From Kaistia adipata DSM 17808 (GTDB lineage Bacteria; Pseudomonadota; Alphaproteobacteria; Rhizobiales; Kaistiaceae), in NCBI RefSeq assembly GCF_000423225.1, contig NZ_KE383992.1, positions 374,971-438,970 of the forward strand: 64,000 nt of DNA, given 5' to 3'. Each line of letters begins with the position of its first letter. Within the stretch, counting starts at the first letter, position 1. The notes beneath the pieces were generated by a model. It was given only the letters and a program-made list of their open reading frames with translations, made no database searches and was not told the DNA's origin. A program made the position numbers and the translations under genes. Positions 35,660 through 44,451 of the stretch are shown here, piece after piece.

Positions 35660-36886
35660 TCAGTAGGCAGGGTCGCGCACGATCGGACAGGTCATGCAAT
35701 GTCCGCCGCCACGCCCTCGTCCAAGTTCCTGGCTCGATATTGTGATGACTTCGATGCCCGCCTTGCGGAGCAACGTATTGGTGTGAACGTTGCGGTCGTA
35801 GCCAATGATCACGCCCGGCGCGAGCGCGACGACATTGTTGCCGTCGTCCCATTGCTCGCGCTCCTGCTCGAAATCATTGCCGCCCGTCTCGACGACCAGC
35901 AGGTCCGATAGGCCGAGCGCCTCCTTGTAGATGTCGAAGAGATGGGCCCGCTCGCGCACGATCTCGATCCCGTCATCGCCGGTCGGCCTCAGGGAGTAGC
36001 AGGTTATGGCGTCCACCACCTCGCGGAAGGCCGTCACCTTGTCGTGATCGAGGCAGGTGAACACCGTGTCGAGATGCATGGCGGCGCGCGATTTCGGCAT
36101 CGCGCAGGCGATCACGCGCTCGGCCGCGCCGGCGGCGAACAGCCGGCTGGCGACCTGGTTGACCGCCTGCCGCGTCGTCCGCTCGCCCATGCCGATCAGC
36201 ACGACACCCCTGCCGATCGGCATGACGTCGCCGCCCTCCATGCTGGTCTCGCCCCAGTCCTCGTCGCTGTCGCCCCACCAGATGTCGAACTCGTTCTCGG
36301 TGAAGACGGGATGGAACTTGTAGACGGCGCGCTGGAACAGGGTTTCCGGCTTGCGCGCCGGCCAGAACATCGGGTTGACGGTGACGCCGCCATAGATCCA
36401 GCAGGACGGATCGCGCTGGAACAGCGCGTTCGGAACCGGCCGGACCAGGAACTCGGTCGGCGACAGCGCATCCCGCATCAGCGGCGTCACCAGGTCGGCC
36501 GGCAGGTCGCTGACCACGATGCCACCCAGCATGTGGCGCGCCAGCTGATGCCCGCCCAGCTCGTCGAGCCAGGGGCGCAGGATGCGGGCCAGCGTCGGCC
36601 CGACGCGATTGTCGCTGATGCTCCGGTCGAGCACGAAGGCCCGGCCCTCGGGCGAATCGTCGAAGACCTCGGTCAGGAGATCCTGGATGTCGTGGACCTC
36701 GACGCCGCGATCCTTCATCCGCAGCACGAAATCGGCGTGGTCGGCGCGCGCCTTCTGCACCCAGATCACGTCGTCGAACAGCAGATCGTGGCAGTTGGCC
36801 GGGGTCAGCCGCTCATGCGCGAGGGATGGCCTGGAGACGAGGACCTTGCGGAGCTGGCCGATCTCAGAATGGACACCGAGCTTCAT
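35660..36886 (-). CDS. arcA: Arginine deiminase
   Basis: The 408-residue hydrolase splits arginine into citrulline and ammonia. The catalytic cysteine lies in the C-terminal [11 protein letters not shown]; the substrate-binding block [17 protein letters not shown] and the EGGDVMPIG motif are intact. The start overlaps the antiporter stop (ATGA, 36883-36886) and has GGGAGGAA upstream. Confidence 0.98.
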   Translation of the reverse strand: MKLGVHSEIGQLRKVLVSRPSLAHERLTPANCHDLLFDDVIWVQKARADHADFVLRMKDRGVEVHDIQDLLTEVFDDSPEGRAFVLDRSISDNRVGPTLARILRPWLDELGGHQLARHMLGGIVVSDLPADLVTPLMRDALSPTEFLVRPVPNALFQRDPSCWIYGGVTVNPMFWPARKPETLFQRAVYKFHPVFTENEFDIWWGDSDEDWGETSMEGGDVMPIGRGVVLIGMGERTTRQAVNQVASRLFAAGAAERVIACAMPKSRAAMHLDTVFTCLDHDKVTAFREVVDAITCYSLRPTGDDGIEIVRERAHLFDIYKEALGLSDLLVVETGGNDFEQEREQWDDGNNVVALAPGVIIGYDRNVHTNTLLRKAGIEVITISSQELGRGRGGGHCMTCPIVRDPAY

Positions 36887-38265
36887 GGACTGTTCCTCCC
36901 GATGGTTGCGGCGGGCGTCTCGGCATGCCGCCGGGAAATGCGCCACTGAATGCAGACATGGACCGGGATGCCCGCCAGGACGAGTAGCGCGCCGAGAAAG
37001 ACGATCTCGCTGCCGGCGCCGTGAATGGCCCAGCCCGAATAGAGGAAGCCGAGCGCCCCCAGGATCGCGACCTTGGCGGATTGCGCGCCGGCCAGCGCTC
37101 GTCCGCGCCGGATCCGGATCATCAGCTCGGCGAAGGAGCAGAGCGCATAGGGCAGCAGGCTCGACATCACCGCCAGCAGGATGATGGTGTTGAACGCCTC
37201 GACCAGGCCGCGCGAAAAATTCATCACCACGAGCAGCCCCGCCAGCACGTTCGAGAAGATGAGCGCGTTGGCCGGCGTGCCGAAGCGGGAGAGCTCCGCC
37301 ATGGCGGCCGGGAAGACGCTGTCCTTCGCCGCGCCATAGGGCACCTGGCCGGTCAGCAGGGTGAAGCCGTTCAGCGTGCCGAAGGTCGAGATCACGGCGC
37401 CGAGCGCGACGAGGATGCCGCCGGTCGGCCCCCAGAGCACGCGCGCGACATCGGCGAGCGGCGCCGTCGACGCGCCGAGCTGGGCCGGCGGCACTACGCC
37501 GATCGCGACGGTGGTGACGGCGATGTAGACGATGGCGGCGATCAGCACGCCAAGGATGGTCGCCCGCGCGATCGTGCGCTCGGGATTGCGGACCGAGCCG
37601 GACGGGACGGTGGCGGATTCGAGGCCCAGATAGGCCCACAGCGTCAGCGCCGCGGCGGCCGAGATCGCGGCGAGGTCCGACTTGCCGCTGAGATTGGCGG
37701 GCGTGAAGTTCGCCGGATCGATCCAGAACAGGCCGAGGACGCCGATCAGCAGCAGCGGCACCAGCTTCAGCGCCGTCGTCACCACCTGCACCACGCCGGC
37801 CTGCTGCACGCCGCGCACGTTGAGCAGCGTCAGCGCGGCGATGGCGGCGAGCGCCACCCACATCGCCAGCGTCGGCGACTGCCCGACGGCCGGGACGAGG
37901 TAGCCGACATAGCCGGCGAAGGCGACGGCGACGCCGGCATTGCCCGTCCACAGCGCGATCCAGTAGCCCCAGGCGATGATGAAGCCGGCGAACTCGCCAT
38001 AGCCGGCCTCGCAATAGGCATAGGGACCGCCCGTCTTGGTGACGAGGCGCGACAGCCGCCCGAAGATGATCGACAGCACGATGGCGCCGGCCGAGGTCAG
38101 CAACCAGCCGACGATCGAGATCGGGCCGATCGCCGCCAGCGACGCCGGCAGCAGGAAGATGCCGGAGCCGATCATGTTGCCGACGACGAGCGCCGTGCAC
38201 ATGAGAAGCCCGAGCTCGCGCGGGGCGTCGGCGGCCGGCGAAGAGGCGACGCTGCCGATCGTCAT
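36883..38265 (-). CDS. APC family amino acid antiporter (arginine/ornithine type)
   Basis: The 460-residue protein has about 12 membrane helices and the APC helix-1 motif [12 protein letters not shown]. It resembles the AdiC/PotE group of basic amino acid exchangers. In front of arcA, arginine/ornithine exchange is the obvious inference. It is coupled to arcA by overlap and lies 5 nt after a second, unrelated transporter gene. Confidence 0.92.
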   Translation of the reverse strand: MTIGSVASSPAADAPRELGLLMCTALVVGNMIGSGIFLLPASLAAIGPISIVGWLLTSAGAIVLSIIFGRLSRLVTKTGGPYAYCEAGYGEFAGFIIAWGYWIALWTGNAGVAVAFAGYVGYLVPAVGQSPTLAMWVALAAIAALTLLNVRGVQQAGVVQVVTTALKLVPLLLIGVLGLFWIDPANFTPANLSGKSDLAAISAAAALTLWAYLGLESATVPSGSVRNPERTIARATILGVLIAAIVYIAVTTVAIGVVPPAQLGASTAPLADVARVLWGPTGGILVALGAVISTFGTLNGFTLLTGQVPYGAAKDSVFPAAMAELSRFGTPANALIFSNVLAGLLVVMNFSRGLVEAFNTIILLAVMSSLLPYALCSFAELMIRIRRGRALAGAQSAKVAILGALGFLYSGWAIHGAGSEIVFLGALLVLAGIPVHVCIQWRISRRHAETPAATIGRNSP

Positions 38266-38270
38266 CGGGA

Positions 38271-39758
38271 TCAGCCGGGCGCCGGCTGGGTCGCGGCGGG
38301 CGGGGCCGGCGCCGCCGGCAGTTCCGGCGCGGACGAGACCAGCGCGGAGACGCTGAGGCCGCCGATGATGATGACCATCAGGATGACGAGGAGCGGCCAG
38401 AGGAAGCGCAGCCAGCGGTCATACGAGACGCGCCCGATCGCCAGGCCGCCCATCACCACGGCGAAGGTCGGATTGAACAGGTTCACCCAGCCATTGGCGG
38501 ACTGGTAGGCCGTGACCGCGAGGTCGCGATTGACGCCAGCGAAATCCGACAGCGGCGCCAGGATCGGCATCGTCAGCACGGCGAGCCCCGACGAGGACGG
38601 CACCAGGAAGGACAACAGAGTCTGGAACGCGAGCATGACGTTGATGAAGGCGACATGGCCGAAATCGGCGAGCAGCCCCGCCAGCGCGTTCAGGATCGTA
38701 TCGGTGATCTTGCCGGCGTCCATGATGACGACGATGCCGCGCGCGACGCCGATGATCAGGGCGACGCTCAAGAGGTCCTTCGCGCCGTTGACGAAGGTGG
38801 TGACGTAGTCCTCCTCGTTCATCCGCGTCTCGGGCGAGAACTTGGCGGCGATCCAGATCAGGATCGACATGCCGAGGAACAGGGCGGACATCTCCGCCAT
38901 CCACCAGCCGAGCTTGATGACGCCGTAGAGCATCACGATGAAGGTGATGCCGAACAGGATCAGGATGAGGCTGCGCACATTGGTGAATTCCGGCAGCGCG
39001 TCATGGCGGCCGGCGCCCTTCAGGAAATGCGCGAGGTTCTCGTCATGCTGGTCGGCGACCACGGAGGCGGCGGGATCGGCATGCACCCGCGCCGCGTAGC
39101 GCATGACGAAGAAGATGCCGGCCGCGAGGCAGAGCACCAGCAGGACGAGCCGCAGCACCAGCCCGTCCGTGAACGGCACGCCGGCGGCGTTCGACGCGAT
39201 CACGGTGGCGAAGGCGTTGACGGTGGAGCCGAGCGTGCCGATGCCCGCGCCAAGCATGATGACCGCGACGCCGGTCAGCGCGTCATAGCCGGCGCGCAGG
39301 AACACCGGCAGGATGATCGCGTAGAAGGCCAGGCTTTCCTCAGCCATGCCATAGGTCGTGCCGCCGGCGGCGAAGGCGATCATCAGGATCGGGATCATCA
39401 GGATCTCGTGCCCCTTGAGGACGCGCAGGAGACCGCCGATGCCGGCGTCGATGGCGCCGGTATGGGTGACGACGCCGAGATAGCCGCCGATCACCAGCAC
39501 GAAGACGGCGACGTCGATGGCGTTGGCCTTGCCGGTCGACGGGTCGTAGAGGCCGGCGATCGGCGCCATCAGAATGTCCCAGAAGCCCTGCGGCGAGGCC
39601 GCGACGACATGGAACGTGCCCGGCACCGGCGCGTCGCGATCGAGCACCGCGTTGAAGACGCGCTCATATTGGCCGGCCGGGATGAGCCAGGTCAGGACGG
39701 CGACGACGATGATCAGGAAGAAAAGGATCGTGAAGGCAGTCGGGAATTTCTTTGGCAT
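38271..39758 (-). CDS. YfcC/ArcD-like membrane transporter
   Basis: The 495-residue protein has about 12 membrane helices and starts [16 protein letters not shown], with the family blocks [32 protein letters not shown] and [13 protein letters not shown]. This is the YfcC (C4-dicarboxylate anaerobic carrier-like) family, some members of which serve as arginine/ornithine exchangers in deiminase clusters. It is the first transporter gene of the operon. Confidence 0.92.
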   Translation of the reverse strand: MPKKFPTAFTILFFLIIVVAVLTWLIPAGQYERVFNAVLDRDAPVPGTFHVVAASPQGFWDILMAPIAGLYDPSTGKANAIDVAVFVLVIGGYLGVVTHTGAIDAGIGGLLRVLKGHEILMIPILMIAFAAGGTTYGMAEESLAFYAIILPVFLRAGYDALTGVAVIMLGAGIGTLGSTVNAFATVIASNAAGVPFTDGLVLRLVLLVLCLAAGIFFVMRYAARVHADPAASVVADQHDENLAHFLKGAGRHDALPEFTNVRSLILILFGITFIVMLYGVIKLGWWMAEMSALFLGMSILIWIAAKFSPETRMNEEDYVTTFVNGAKDLLSVALIIGVARGIVVIMDAGKITDTILNALAGLLADFGHVAFINVMLAFQTLLSFLVPSSSGLAVLTMPILAPLSDFAGVNRDLAVTAYQSANGWVNLFNPTFAVVMGGLAIGRVSYDRWLRFLWPLLVILMVIIIGGLSVSALVSSAPELPAAPAPPAATQPAPG

Positions 39759-39849
39759 GACCAGGAACCATCACCGCGGTGCCTGCCATCGCAGGCTGGT
39801 TTCAATGGAACTGCATCCAGAAAGGCGCCGAGGGGCGGATCGGTCCCGG

Positions 39850-40719
39850 CTATTTGCCCAGGTTCTTCAGCGCGGAAAGCGACGTATCGAACGACACCGA
39901 GAGGACGATGCGCGAACCGCAACCGTCCTCGAAGCCGCTCCGCACGACGCATTCGTCGTCGTTCAGGTCCGTGTCCCAGTAGCGCGCGTCGAAGGTCAGC
40001 GATTTCCAGGAGTAGGACAGCCCGGCCGTCCAGGTCAGCTGCTCGAAGGCGTTCGGATCCTCGAAGAACTGGTAGCCGACGCCGCCATAGAGCGAGAAGT
40101 CGTGCGGCAGCGGCACCTTGACGCCGCCGGCGACGAAGGTCGCGGTGTCGCCGCTCTGGTTGAAGTCGGGCGCGAAGAAGACCCGGCCGGCGACGGTGAA
40201 GAGCTTCTCGACCTCGTAATCCGCCTTGATGTAGAGCTCGCCATAATCGGGGCTGACGCTCTCGGGCGCATAGAAGTAGTGCACGTAGCCGAGATCGAGC
40301 TTGAGCGGACCGAATTCGGGCCGGACGCCGAAGGCCGCGTCGATCTCGGCGCCGGAGAAGCCTTCGCCGAAATCGACGTTGGACGACCAGAAATTGACGT
40401 AGAGCGGGCCGAGCGACGGCTCGATATAGCCTTGGATCGCCGGGTCATTGCCCGAGTTGGTGATGCCCCGCGAGACATAGTTGGTCGTCGCCGTGACGCC
40501 GATGCTGATGTCGAATTCCAGATCACCGGAACCGCTCGACGTCGCCTGGGGCTCGGCCGGTATCATTTCGACTGCGGATTCCACGGCCTTCGCCGCGTCC
40601 GGCCAGTTCAGGAAAGAAATTGATAGGGCTGCGAGCAGGATTGGCAGGCGACGCAGCGCAGGCCGGCCAGGTCGAAAGCTTCGAATTTCGAAGAAACCAC
40701 GACTGACAACATTTCTCAT
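39850..40719 (-). CDS. TorF family putative porin
   Basis: The 289-residue protein has a long N-terminal region with a signal peptide (PILLAALSISFLNW, cleavage near AKA) and an outer-membrane beta-barrel pattern. The family start block ISIGVTATTNYVSRGIT is present, as are alternating hydrophobic strands and two C-terminal cysteines that may pair. It probably passes small solutes. It lies 91 nt upstream of the deiminase operon on the same strand. Confidence 0.85.
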   Translation of the reverse strand: MRNVVSRGFFEIRSFRPGRPALRRLPILLAALSISFLNWPDAAKAVESAVEMIPAEPQATSSGSGDLEFDISIGVTATTNYVSRGITNSGNDPAIQGYIEPSLGPLYVNFWSSNVDFGEGFSGAEIDAAFGVRPEFGPLKLDLGYVHYFYAPESVSPDYGELYIKADYEVEKLFTVAGRVFFAPDFNQSGDTATFVAGGVKVPLPHDFSLYGGVGYQFFEDPNAFEQLTWTAGLSYSWKSLTFDARYWDTDLNDDECVVRSGFEDGCGSRIVLSVSFDTSLSALKNLGK

Positions 40720-40743
40720 CGCACATTCCCCCGCGTAAGACGA

Positions 40744-40772
40744 ACTATAGCGCCCGTCATCCGACGACGCAA
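40744..40772 (-). promoter_or_regulatory. Promoter of the porin gene (-10 TATAGT)
   Basis: On the minus strand TTGCGT (40767-40772) and TATAGT (40744-40749) are 17 nt apart, 24 nt before the start codon. The -10 is five of six to consensus. No FNR/Anr-type palindrome (TTGAT-N4-ATCAA) is seen here or at 39759-39849. Confidence 0.5.
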
Positions 40773-40894
40773 TCACCGGCGCCGGCAGGGTCCCGGCGCG
40801 CGGAAGGGACGAGGCGATAGGGGCGAGAGCGCTGCGGGCGTCCGGCATTCCGGGGCGGGGGCCGACAGCCGATCATTCGGACAGGCGGGAGGGA

Positions 40895-40917
40895 GCCCGG
40901 CGGCGCAACCGCCGGGC
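40895..40917 (-). terminator. GC-rich hairpin after aldo/keto reductase gene
   Basis: A 9-bp perfect stem (GCCCGGCGG/CCGCCGGGC) starts 8 nt after the leftward stop at 40926. It lacks a U-tract, so it may be a terminator of the U-less type or an mRNA-end stabiliser. Confidence 0.45.
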
Positions 40918-40925
40918 GGTGTCGG

Positions 40926-41951
40926 TCAGGCAGGCGTCGGCGCGTCGGCGCGGAGCAGGCCCTCGGTCTTCAGATCGGCCCAGAGCGCGGCCGGCACCGG
41001 CCGGTCGAAGGCGGCGCGGTTGCGGCGTGTCTCGTCGGCCGAGACCGAGCCCATCACCAGCGAGGCGACGGCCGGATGGCCGAGCGGGAAACGCAGCGCC
41101 GCATCGGCGAGCGACACGCCATGCGCCTCGCACACCTTCTGGATCCTGGCCACCCGCTCCAGGATCTCCGGCGGCGCGTCGCGATAATTGTACTTGGCGC
41201 CCGGAACCGGGCCGGTGGCGAGGATGCCGGAATTGAACACGCCGCCCAGCATCATGCCGATGCCCTTCTGCTCGGCGAGCGGCAGGAAGCTGTCCAAGGC
41301 CGGCTGCTCGAGCAGCGAATAGCGGCCGGCCAGCAGCATGGTGTCGAAATCGCCGGCGCGGGCGAAGCGCTCGCACATGTCGGCCTCGTTGAGCCCGACG
41401 CCGATCGCGTCGATCACCTTCTCGGCGCGGAGCTTCTCGAGCGCCTTGTAGGCCCCGTCCATCGCCGCCTTGAAGTGGCCGTCGACCTTGTCCTTGCCAT
41501 GCGTGTAGACGTCGACGTCGTGGATCAGCACGATCTCGATGCGATCGGTGCCGAGGCGGATCAGCGACTGCTCGAGCGAGCGCATGGCGCCGTCATAGGA
41601 ATAGTCGAGACGGGCTGGATGCGGCAGGCCACCGGCGAAGTTCGGCGGCTGGGTATTGCCATCGGCCGGCTGCCTGAGCGGATCCATCCAGCGTCCGACC
41701 TTGGTCGACAGCGAATAGGACTTGCGCGGCACCCCGCGCAGCGCCGTGCCGATGCGGTGCTCGGCCAGGCCGTGGCCGTAGAAGGGCGAGGTGTCGTAGA
41801 GCGTGACGCCGGCCTCGACCGCCGCCATGACCGCGCCGCGCGCCGTCTCGTCGTCGAGCCGGTGAAAGAGGTCGCCGAGCGGCGCGGAGCCGAAGCCGAG
41901 CGTGGTGACGGGGATGCCCGTCCGCCCGAGCGGGCGCGTTTCGAGAGCCAT
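40926..41951 (-). CDS. Aldo/keto reductase
   Basis: The 341-residue NADPH-dependent TIM-barrel protein starts MALETRPLGRTGIPVTTLGF. The catalytic tetrad is visible as DTSPFYGHGLAEHRIG (Asp, Tyr), a lysine in LSTKVG and the histidine in VLIHDVD. Its close type is the L-fucose/D-threo-aldose dehydrogenase-like group, so a sugar substrate is plausible. It stands alone. Confidence 0.92.
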   Translation of the reverse strand: MALETRPLGRTGIPVTTLGFGSAPLGDLFHRLDDETARGAVMAAVEAGVTLYDTSPFYGHGLAEHRIGTALRGVPRKSYSLSTKVGRWMDPLRQPADGNTQPPNFAGGLPHPARLDYSYDGAMRSLEQSLIRLGTDRIEIVLIHDVDVYTHGKDKVDGHFKAAMDGAYKALEKLRAEKVIDAIGVGLNEADMCERFARAGDFDTMLLAGRYSLLEQPALDSFLPLAEQKGIGMMLGGVFNSGILATGPVPGAKYNYRDAPPEILERVARIQKVCEAHGVSLADAALRFPLGHPAVASLVMGSVSADETRRNRAAFDRPVPAALWADLKTEGLLRADAPTPA

Positions 41952-42126
41952 GGCGTTTCATTCCCTGTTGTTGTCCGGTGGACGGGAAGGCACGCCAGGC
42001 CGCGCCGCCAGAGGCAGCGCCTGGCCGATGCCGCCCCCGTCGTCATCGCGCCGACAGGTTCCGATTTCGGCTCCCGCCGCGTCAAGGCCTCGGACGGCGG
42101 CGGGGGCGCCAGTTCCGTCGCGCCAC

Positions 42127-42159
42127 GAAAAAAGGCCGCCCGAAGGCGGCCCTTTTTTC
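42127..42159. terminator. Bidirectional intrinsic terminator
   Basis: GGCCGCC and GGCGGCC form a stem around CGAA, flanked by A6 on the left and T6 on the right. It ends the leftward secreted-protein gene, 13 nt after its stop. Confidence 0.92.
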
Positions 42160-42172
42160 GTTTGGTAGACAC

Positions 42173-42448
42173 TCAGTACGCGTTTTGACCGCTACCATCG
42201 GAGAAATTGCTGTCCTCCTGCAGGCCGATCGTATTGTTGTCGTTCTTGGTGATGATGACATGCTCGCCGGGGGCGACGTTGCGAAGCAGTCTGGGCTCGC
42301 TGACGCGATAGGTGCCCCCACCGACGATGGTGATCGTGCCCATGGAGAGGTCCGTATGCGCGACCACACCACCGACGGTATCGGCGGCGAGCGCTGGGCC
42401 ACCGACCAGCAGGCCGGCAAGGGGAAGAAGAAAGACGAGCTTGCGCAT
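42173..42448 (-). CDS. Small secreted protein, paralogue 1 (possibly DUF1344-like)
   Basis: The 91-residue product has a signal peptide cleaved after AALAA-type residues (GGPALA/ADT). The mature part of about 70 residues has the pattern VVAHTDLSMGTITIVGG, then VSEPRLLRNVAPGEHVIIT and a C-terminal GLQED. The layout recalls DUF1344, small periplasmic beta proteins, but I am not sure of the family. A paralogue of exactly the same length lies 287 nt upstream. Confidence 0.75.
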   Translation of the reverse strand: MRKLVFLLPLAGLLVGGPALAADTVGGVVAHTDLSMGTITIVGGGTYRVSEPRLLRNVAPGEHVIITKNDNNTIGLQEDSNFSDGSGQNAY

Positions 42449-42644
42449 GATTGCTGTCCTTGAGACGTTCCCCCGTCTTTCCGAGAGATGGCCCCTCGGC
42501 CGGGCCCGGCAACCGATCTGGCCTCGCATGAACGAAATTTCACGCGGCGGCCATATAGTGGCCGGCAACTGCGGTTGCACCCGCGTCCTCTGGCGGCGCT
42601 GAGCCGGTTGCCATCGCGTAGAGCGCGGCCAGCAAAAGCTGCGC

Positions 42645-42684
42645 GGGAAAAACGAAACCCCGGGCGGATCCCATCCGTCCGGGG
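42645..42684 (-). terminator. Intrinsic terminator of secreted paralogue 2
   Basis: On the minus strand a 12-bp stem (CCCCGGACGGAT/ATCCGCCCGGGG, one G-U) is followed by TTTCGTTTTT. It lies 51 nt after the stop at 42736, so the two paralogues are separate transcripts. Confidence 0.78.
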
Positions 42685-42735
42685 ACCATCCATCGAGTCC
42701 CAGCGCATCCGCGCGAGGATCAAAGACGATTGCAA

Positions 42736-43011
42736 TCAATATGCGGAGTCTCCGGCCCCGGCATAGGAGGAATCCTCCTGGATGCCGACCGTGTTGTTCG
42801 GGCTGACCGTGACGATCACATGCTCGCCTGGCGCGACGCCGTGCAGCAGGCTAGGTTCGCTGACAACGAAGGTCGCCCCACCGAGCAGCATCACCTCGCC
42901 CGTCATCGGATTGGCCCGCGCCACGACGCCGTTGTAGGTGTCGGCGGCGAGCGCCGCCCCGGCGGAGAGGACGAGACCCACGGATGCAAGCATCAGAGTA
43001 TGTTTCATCAT
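42736..43011 (-). CDS. Small secreted protein, paralogue 2 (possibly DUF1344-like)
   Basis: The 91-residue product has a signal peptide (ending GAALAA) and shares the scheme of the neighbouring paralogue: ADTYNGVVARANPMTGEVML, VSEPSLLHGVAPGEHVIVT, NNTVGIQEDS, and the same last two residues AY. GGAGG 7 nt upstream fixes the first of two adjacent ATGs at 43011. Tandem duplication with divergence is the simplest origin. Confidence 0.78.
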   Translation of the reverse strand: MMKHTLMLASVGLVLSAGAALAADTYNGVVARANPMTGEVMLLGGATFVVSEPSLLHGVAPGEHVIVTVSPNNTVGIQEDSSYAGAGDSAY

Positions 43012-43193
43012 GTTGGTCCTCCGGCGGATTGACATCAACGACCCACCAGCCCGCCGCGAACGTGGCGTCTCGGCCGGCCCGCGACAAGCCGGGTTGAACG
43101 AATGGTGATCGCGCCGCGATCCGATCGCGCGCGGTGGAAACTCCGCCACGGCTCGGCTAGACCAGATGGACATTCGGTTTCGGGGGTCTTGGA

Positions 43194-43511
43194 ATGCGCC
43201 TGGCGATATCTGCTCTGATCACGATCGGCGGCCTGGTCGCGGCCGGCCCGGCGCTGGCGGATCCCGCCGCCGCGGCGCGCGGCAAGGCGGTCGTCGACCA
43301 ATGGTGCCGCGAATGCCACCTGCGCGCCAACGACAAGCCGAATCCGGACATGGCGCCGCGCTACGAGGACATCGTCCGCCGCACCGGCCGCGACGAGGCC
43401 TATTTCCGCAAGTTCCTCTCGACCGACCATTTCCCGATGACGATCTATCGCCTGTTCGAGGACGAGAAGCGCGACGTCGTCGCCTATCTGATGTCGCTGA
43501 AGAAGCGCTAG
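43194..43511 (+). CDS. Small periplasmic c-type cytochrome
   Basis: The 105-residue protein has a signal peptide (ending GPALA) and one heme-binding motif, WCRECH, at about residues 37-42. The distal ligand could be Met in DHFPMTIYRL. It is a soluble class I-like electron carrier; its partner is unknown. The gene is followed by a 26-nt perfect palindrome. Confidence 0.9.
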   Translation: MRLAISALITIGGLVAAGPALADPAAAARGKAVVDQWCRECHLRANDKPNPDMAPRYEDIVRRTGRDEAYFRKFLSTDHFPMTIYRLFEDEKRDVVAYLMSLKKR

Positions 43512-43526
43512 CCCGGCGCGGCCGGC

Positions 43527-43552
43527 CGGTTCGCGGGCGCCCGCGAACCGGT
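43527..43552 (+). terminator. 26-nt perfect palindrome after cytochrome gene
   Basis: CCGGTTCGCGGGC is followed directly by its exact complement, 15 nt after the stop codon. No U-tract follows, so it is probably an mRNA 3'-end hairpin or weak terminator. Confidence 0.5.
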
Positions 43553-43609
43553 CGAGAGGCCGGATCGTAGATTTCGAGGGAGTACCGGGCGACAGCAGGC
43601 CCGAAAAGC

Positions 43610-43638
43610 AAAAGGCCGCCCGGAGGGGCGGCCTTTTG
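43610..43638. terminator. Intrinsic terminator after tRNA-Ala
   Basis: GGCCGCCC and GGGCGGCC pair around GGAG-like loop bases, with A4 and T4 on the outer sides. It lies 9 nt beyond the 3' end of the leftward tRNA-Ala gene and can act in both directions. Confidence 0.82.
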
Positions 43639-43647
43639 GAGGGGAAT

Positions 43648-43723
<76 letters not shown>

Positions 43724-43840
43724 ACTCGTTCCAGAAGTCGGAGGGGTTGGGACCCCCCCGGAACGGCGCAACTCTTAAGCCGCGCTCTTTTCCAAATCAA
43801 GCGCCAATTCTGAAAATCGAACTGGCGCCTGTGGATAGTC

Positions 43841-44233
43841 TCAGGACTCTTCGTCCTCGACGCCACCGATCATGCCGGCCACGTCGTCGCCTTCCTCTTC
43901 CTCGTCTTCGATGAAGACGTCATCGCCTTCGTCGTCGCCGATTTCGACGTCGTCGTCGTCGCCTTCGACGCTCGCCGCGCCGCCAGACGCTTCTTCATCG
44001 GCCTCTTCGAGGCTGACGAATTCCGCGTTCGCCGCGTTCTCGTCCTCGACCTCCTCTTCCTCGTCATCCGTCACATTGACCGACCGCGCCTTGGCGGCGG
44101 TGCCGGACTCGAAATAGGAGCGAGGGTAGGAGATGCCCGTGAAGGGCGAGACGATAGGATCTTTGTTCAGGTCGTAGAACTTCTTGCCCGTCTCCGGGTC
44201 GACCCGCTTGGTGCCGAGTTCCGCTTTCGCCAC
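43841..44233 (-). CDS. FYDLN-acid family protein (TIGR02300 type)
   Basis: The 130-residue protein begins at a GTG (44233, with GAGG 7 nt upstream). It has the family core AELGTKRVDPETGKKFYDLNKDPIV, here cut short, followed by SPFTGISYPRSYF. The C-terminal half is an extremely acidic Asp/Glu tract. In homologues from other groups the core carries two Cys pairs; none is present here. Function is unknown; the family is a soluble alphaproteobacterial protein found beside aroA. Confidence 0.88.
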   Translation of the reverse strand: MAKAELGTKRVDPETGKKFYDLNKDPIVSPFTGISYPRSYFESGTAAKARSVNVTDDEEEEVEDENAANAEFVSLEEADEEASGGAASVEGDDDDVEIGDDEGDDVFIEDEEEEGDDVAGMIGGVEDEES

Positions 44234-44264
44234 GTCGTGCCTCATCGGTTGAAAGAGCGGGCCT

Positions 44265-44293
44265 CCCTTAATCACTCGCATCGGCCCTGTCAA
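44265..44293 (-). promoter_or_regulatory. Promoter of the FYDLN-acid gene (-35 TTGACA)
   Basis: On the minus strand a perfect TTGACA (44288-44293) precedes TAAGGG (44265-44270) at 17 nt spacing, or TTAAGG at 16. The -10 is poor but the position, 32 nt before the GTG, is right. Confidence 0.5.
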
Positions 44294-44451
44294 AAGCATT
44301 TCTGCCTCGCGGCGCAGCACGTTTACCCGCTGTGGCCCGAGCCGGATGACGCGGTAGGATTGCCGTGCTATCCGACGACCGTCCCTTCAGGTCTCTCCGC
44401 CCGCGCGCGGCCGCCGCTTCGCGCGGCAGAACGTCCGAGGAGCCCGAGCCC

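Noticed and set aside
39759-39849. FNR/Anr box before the deiminase operon
   Set aside because: I looked for TTGAT-N4-ATCAA on both strands here and in the porin promoter and found none.
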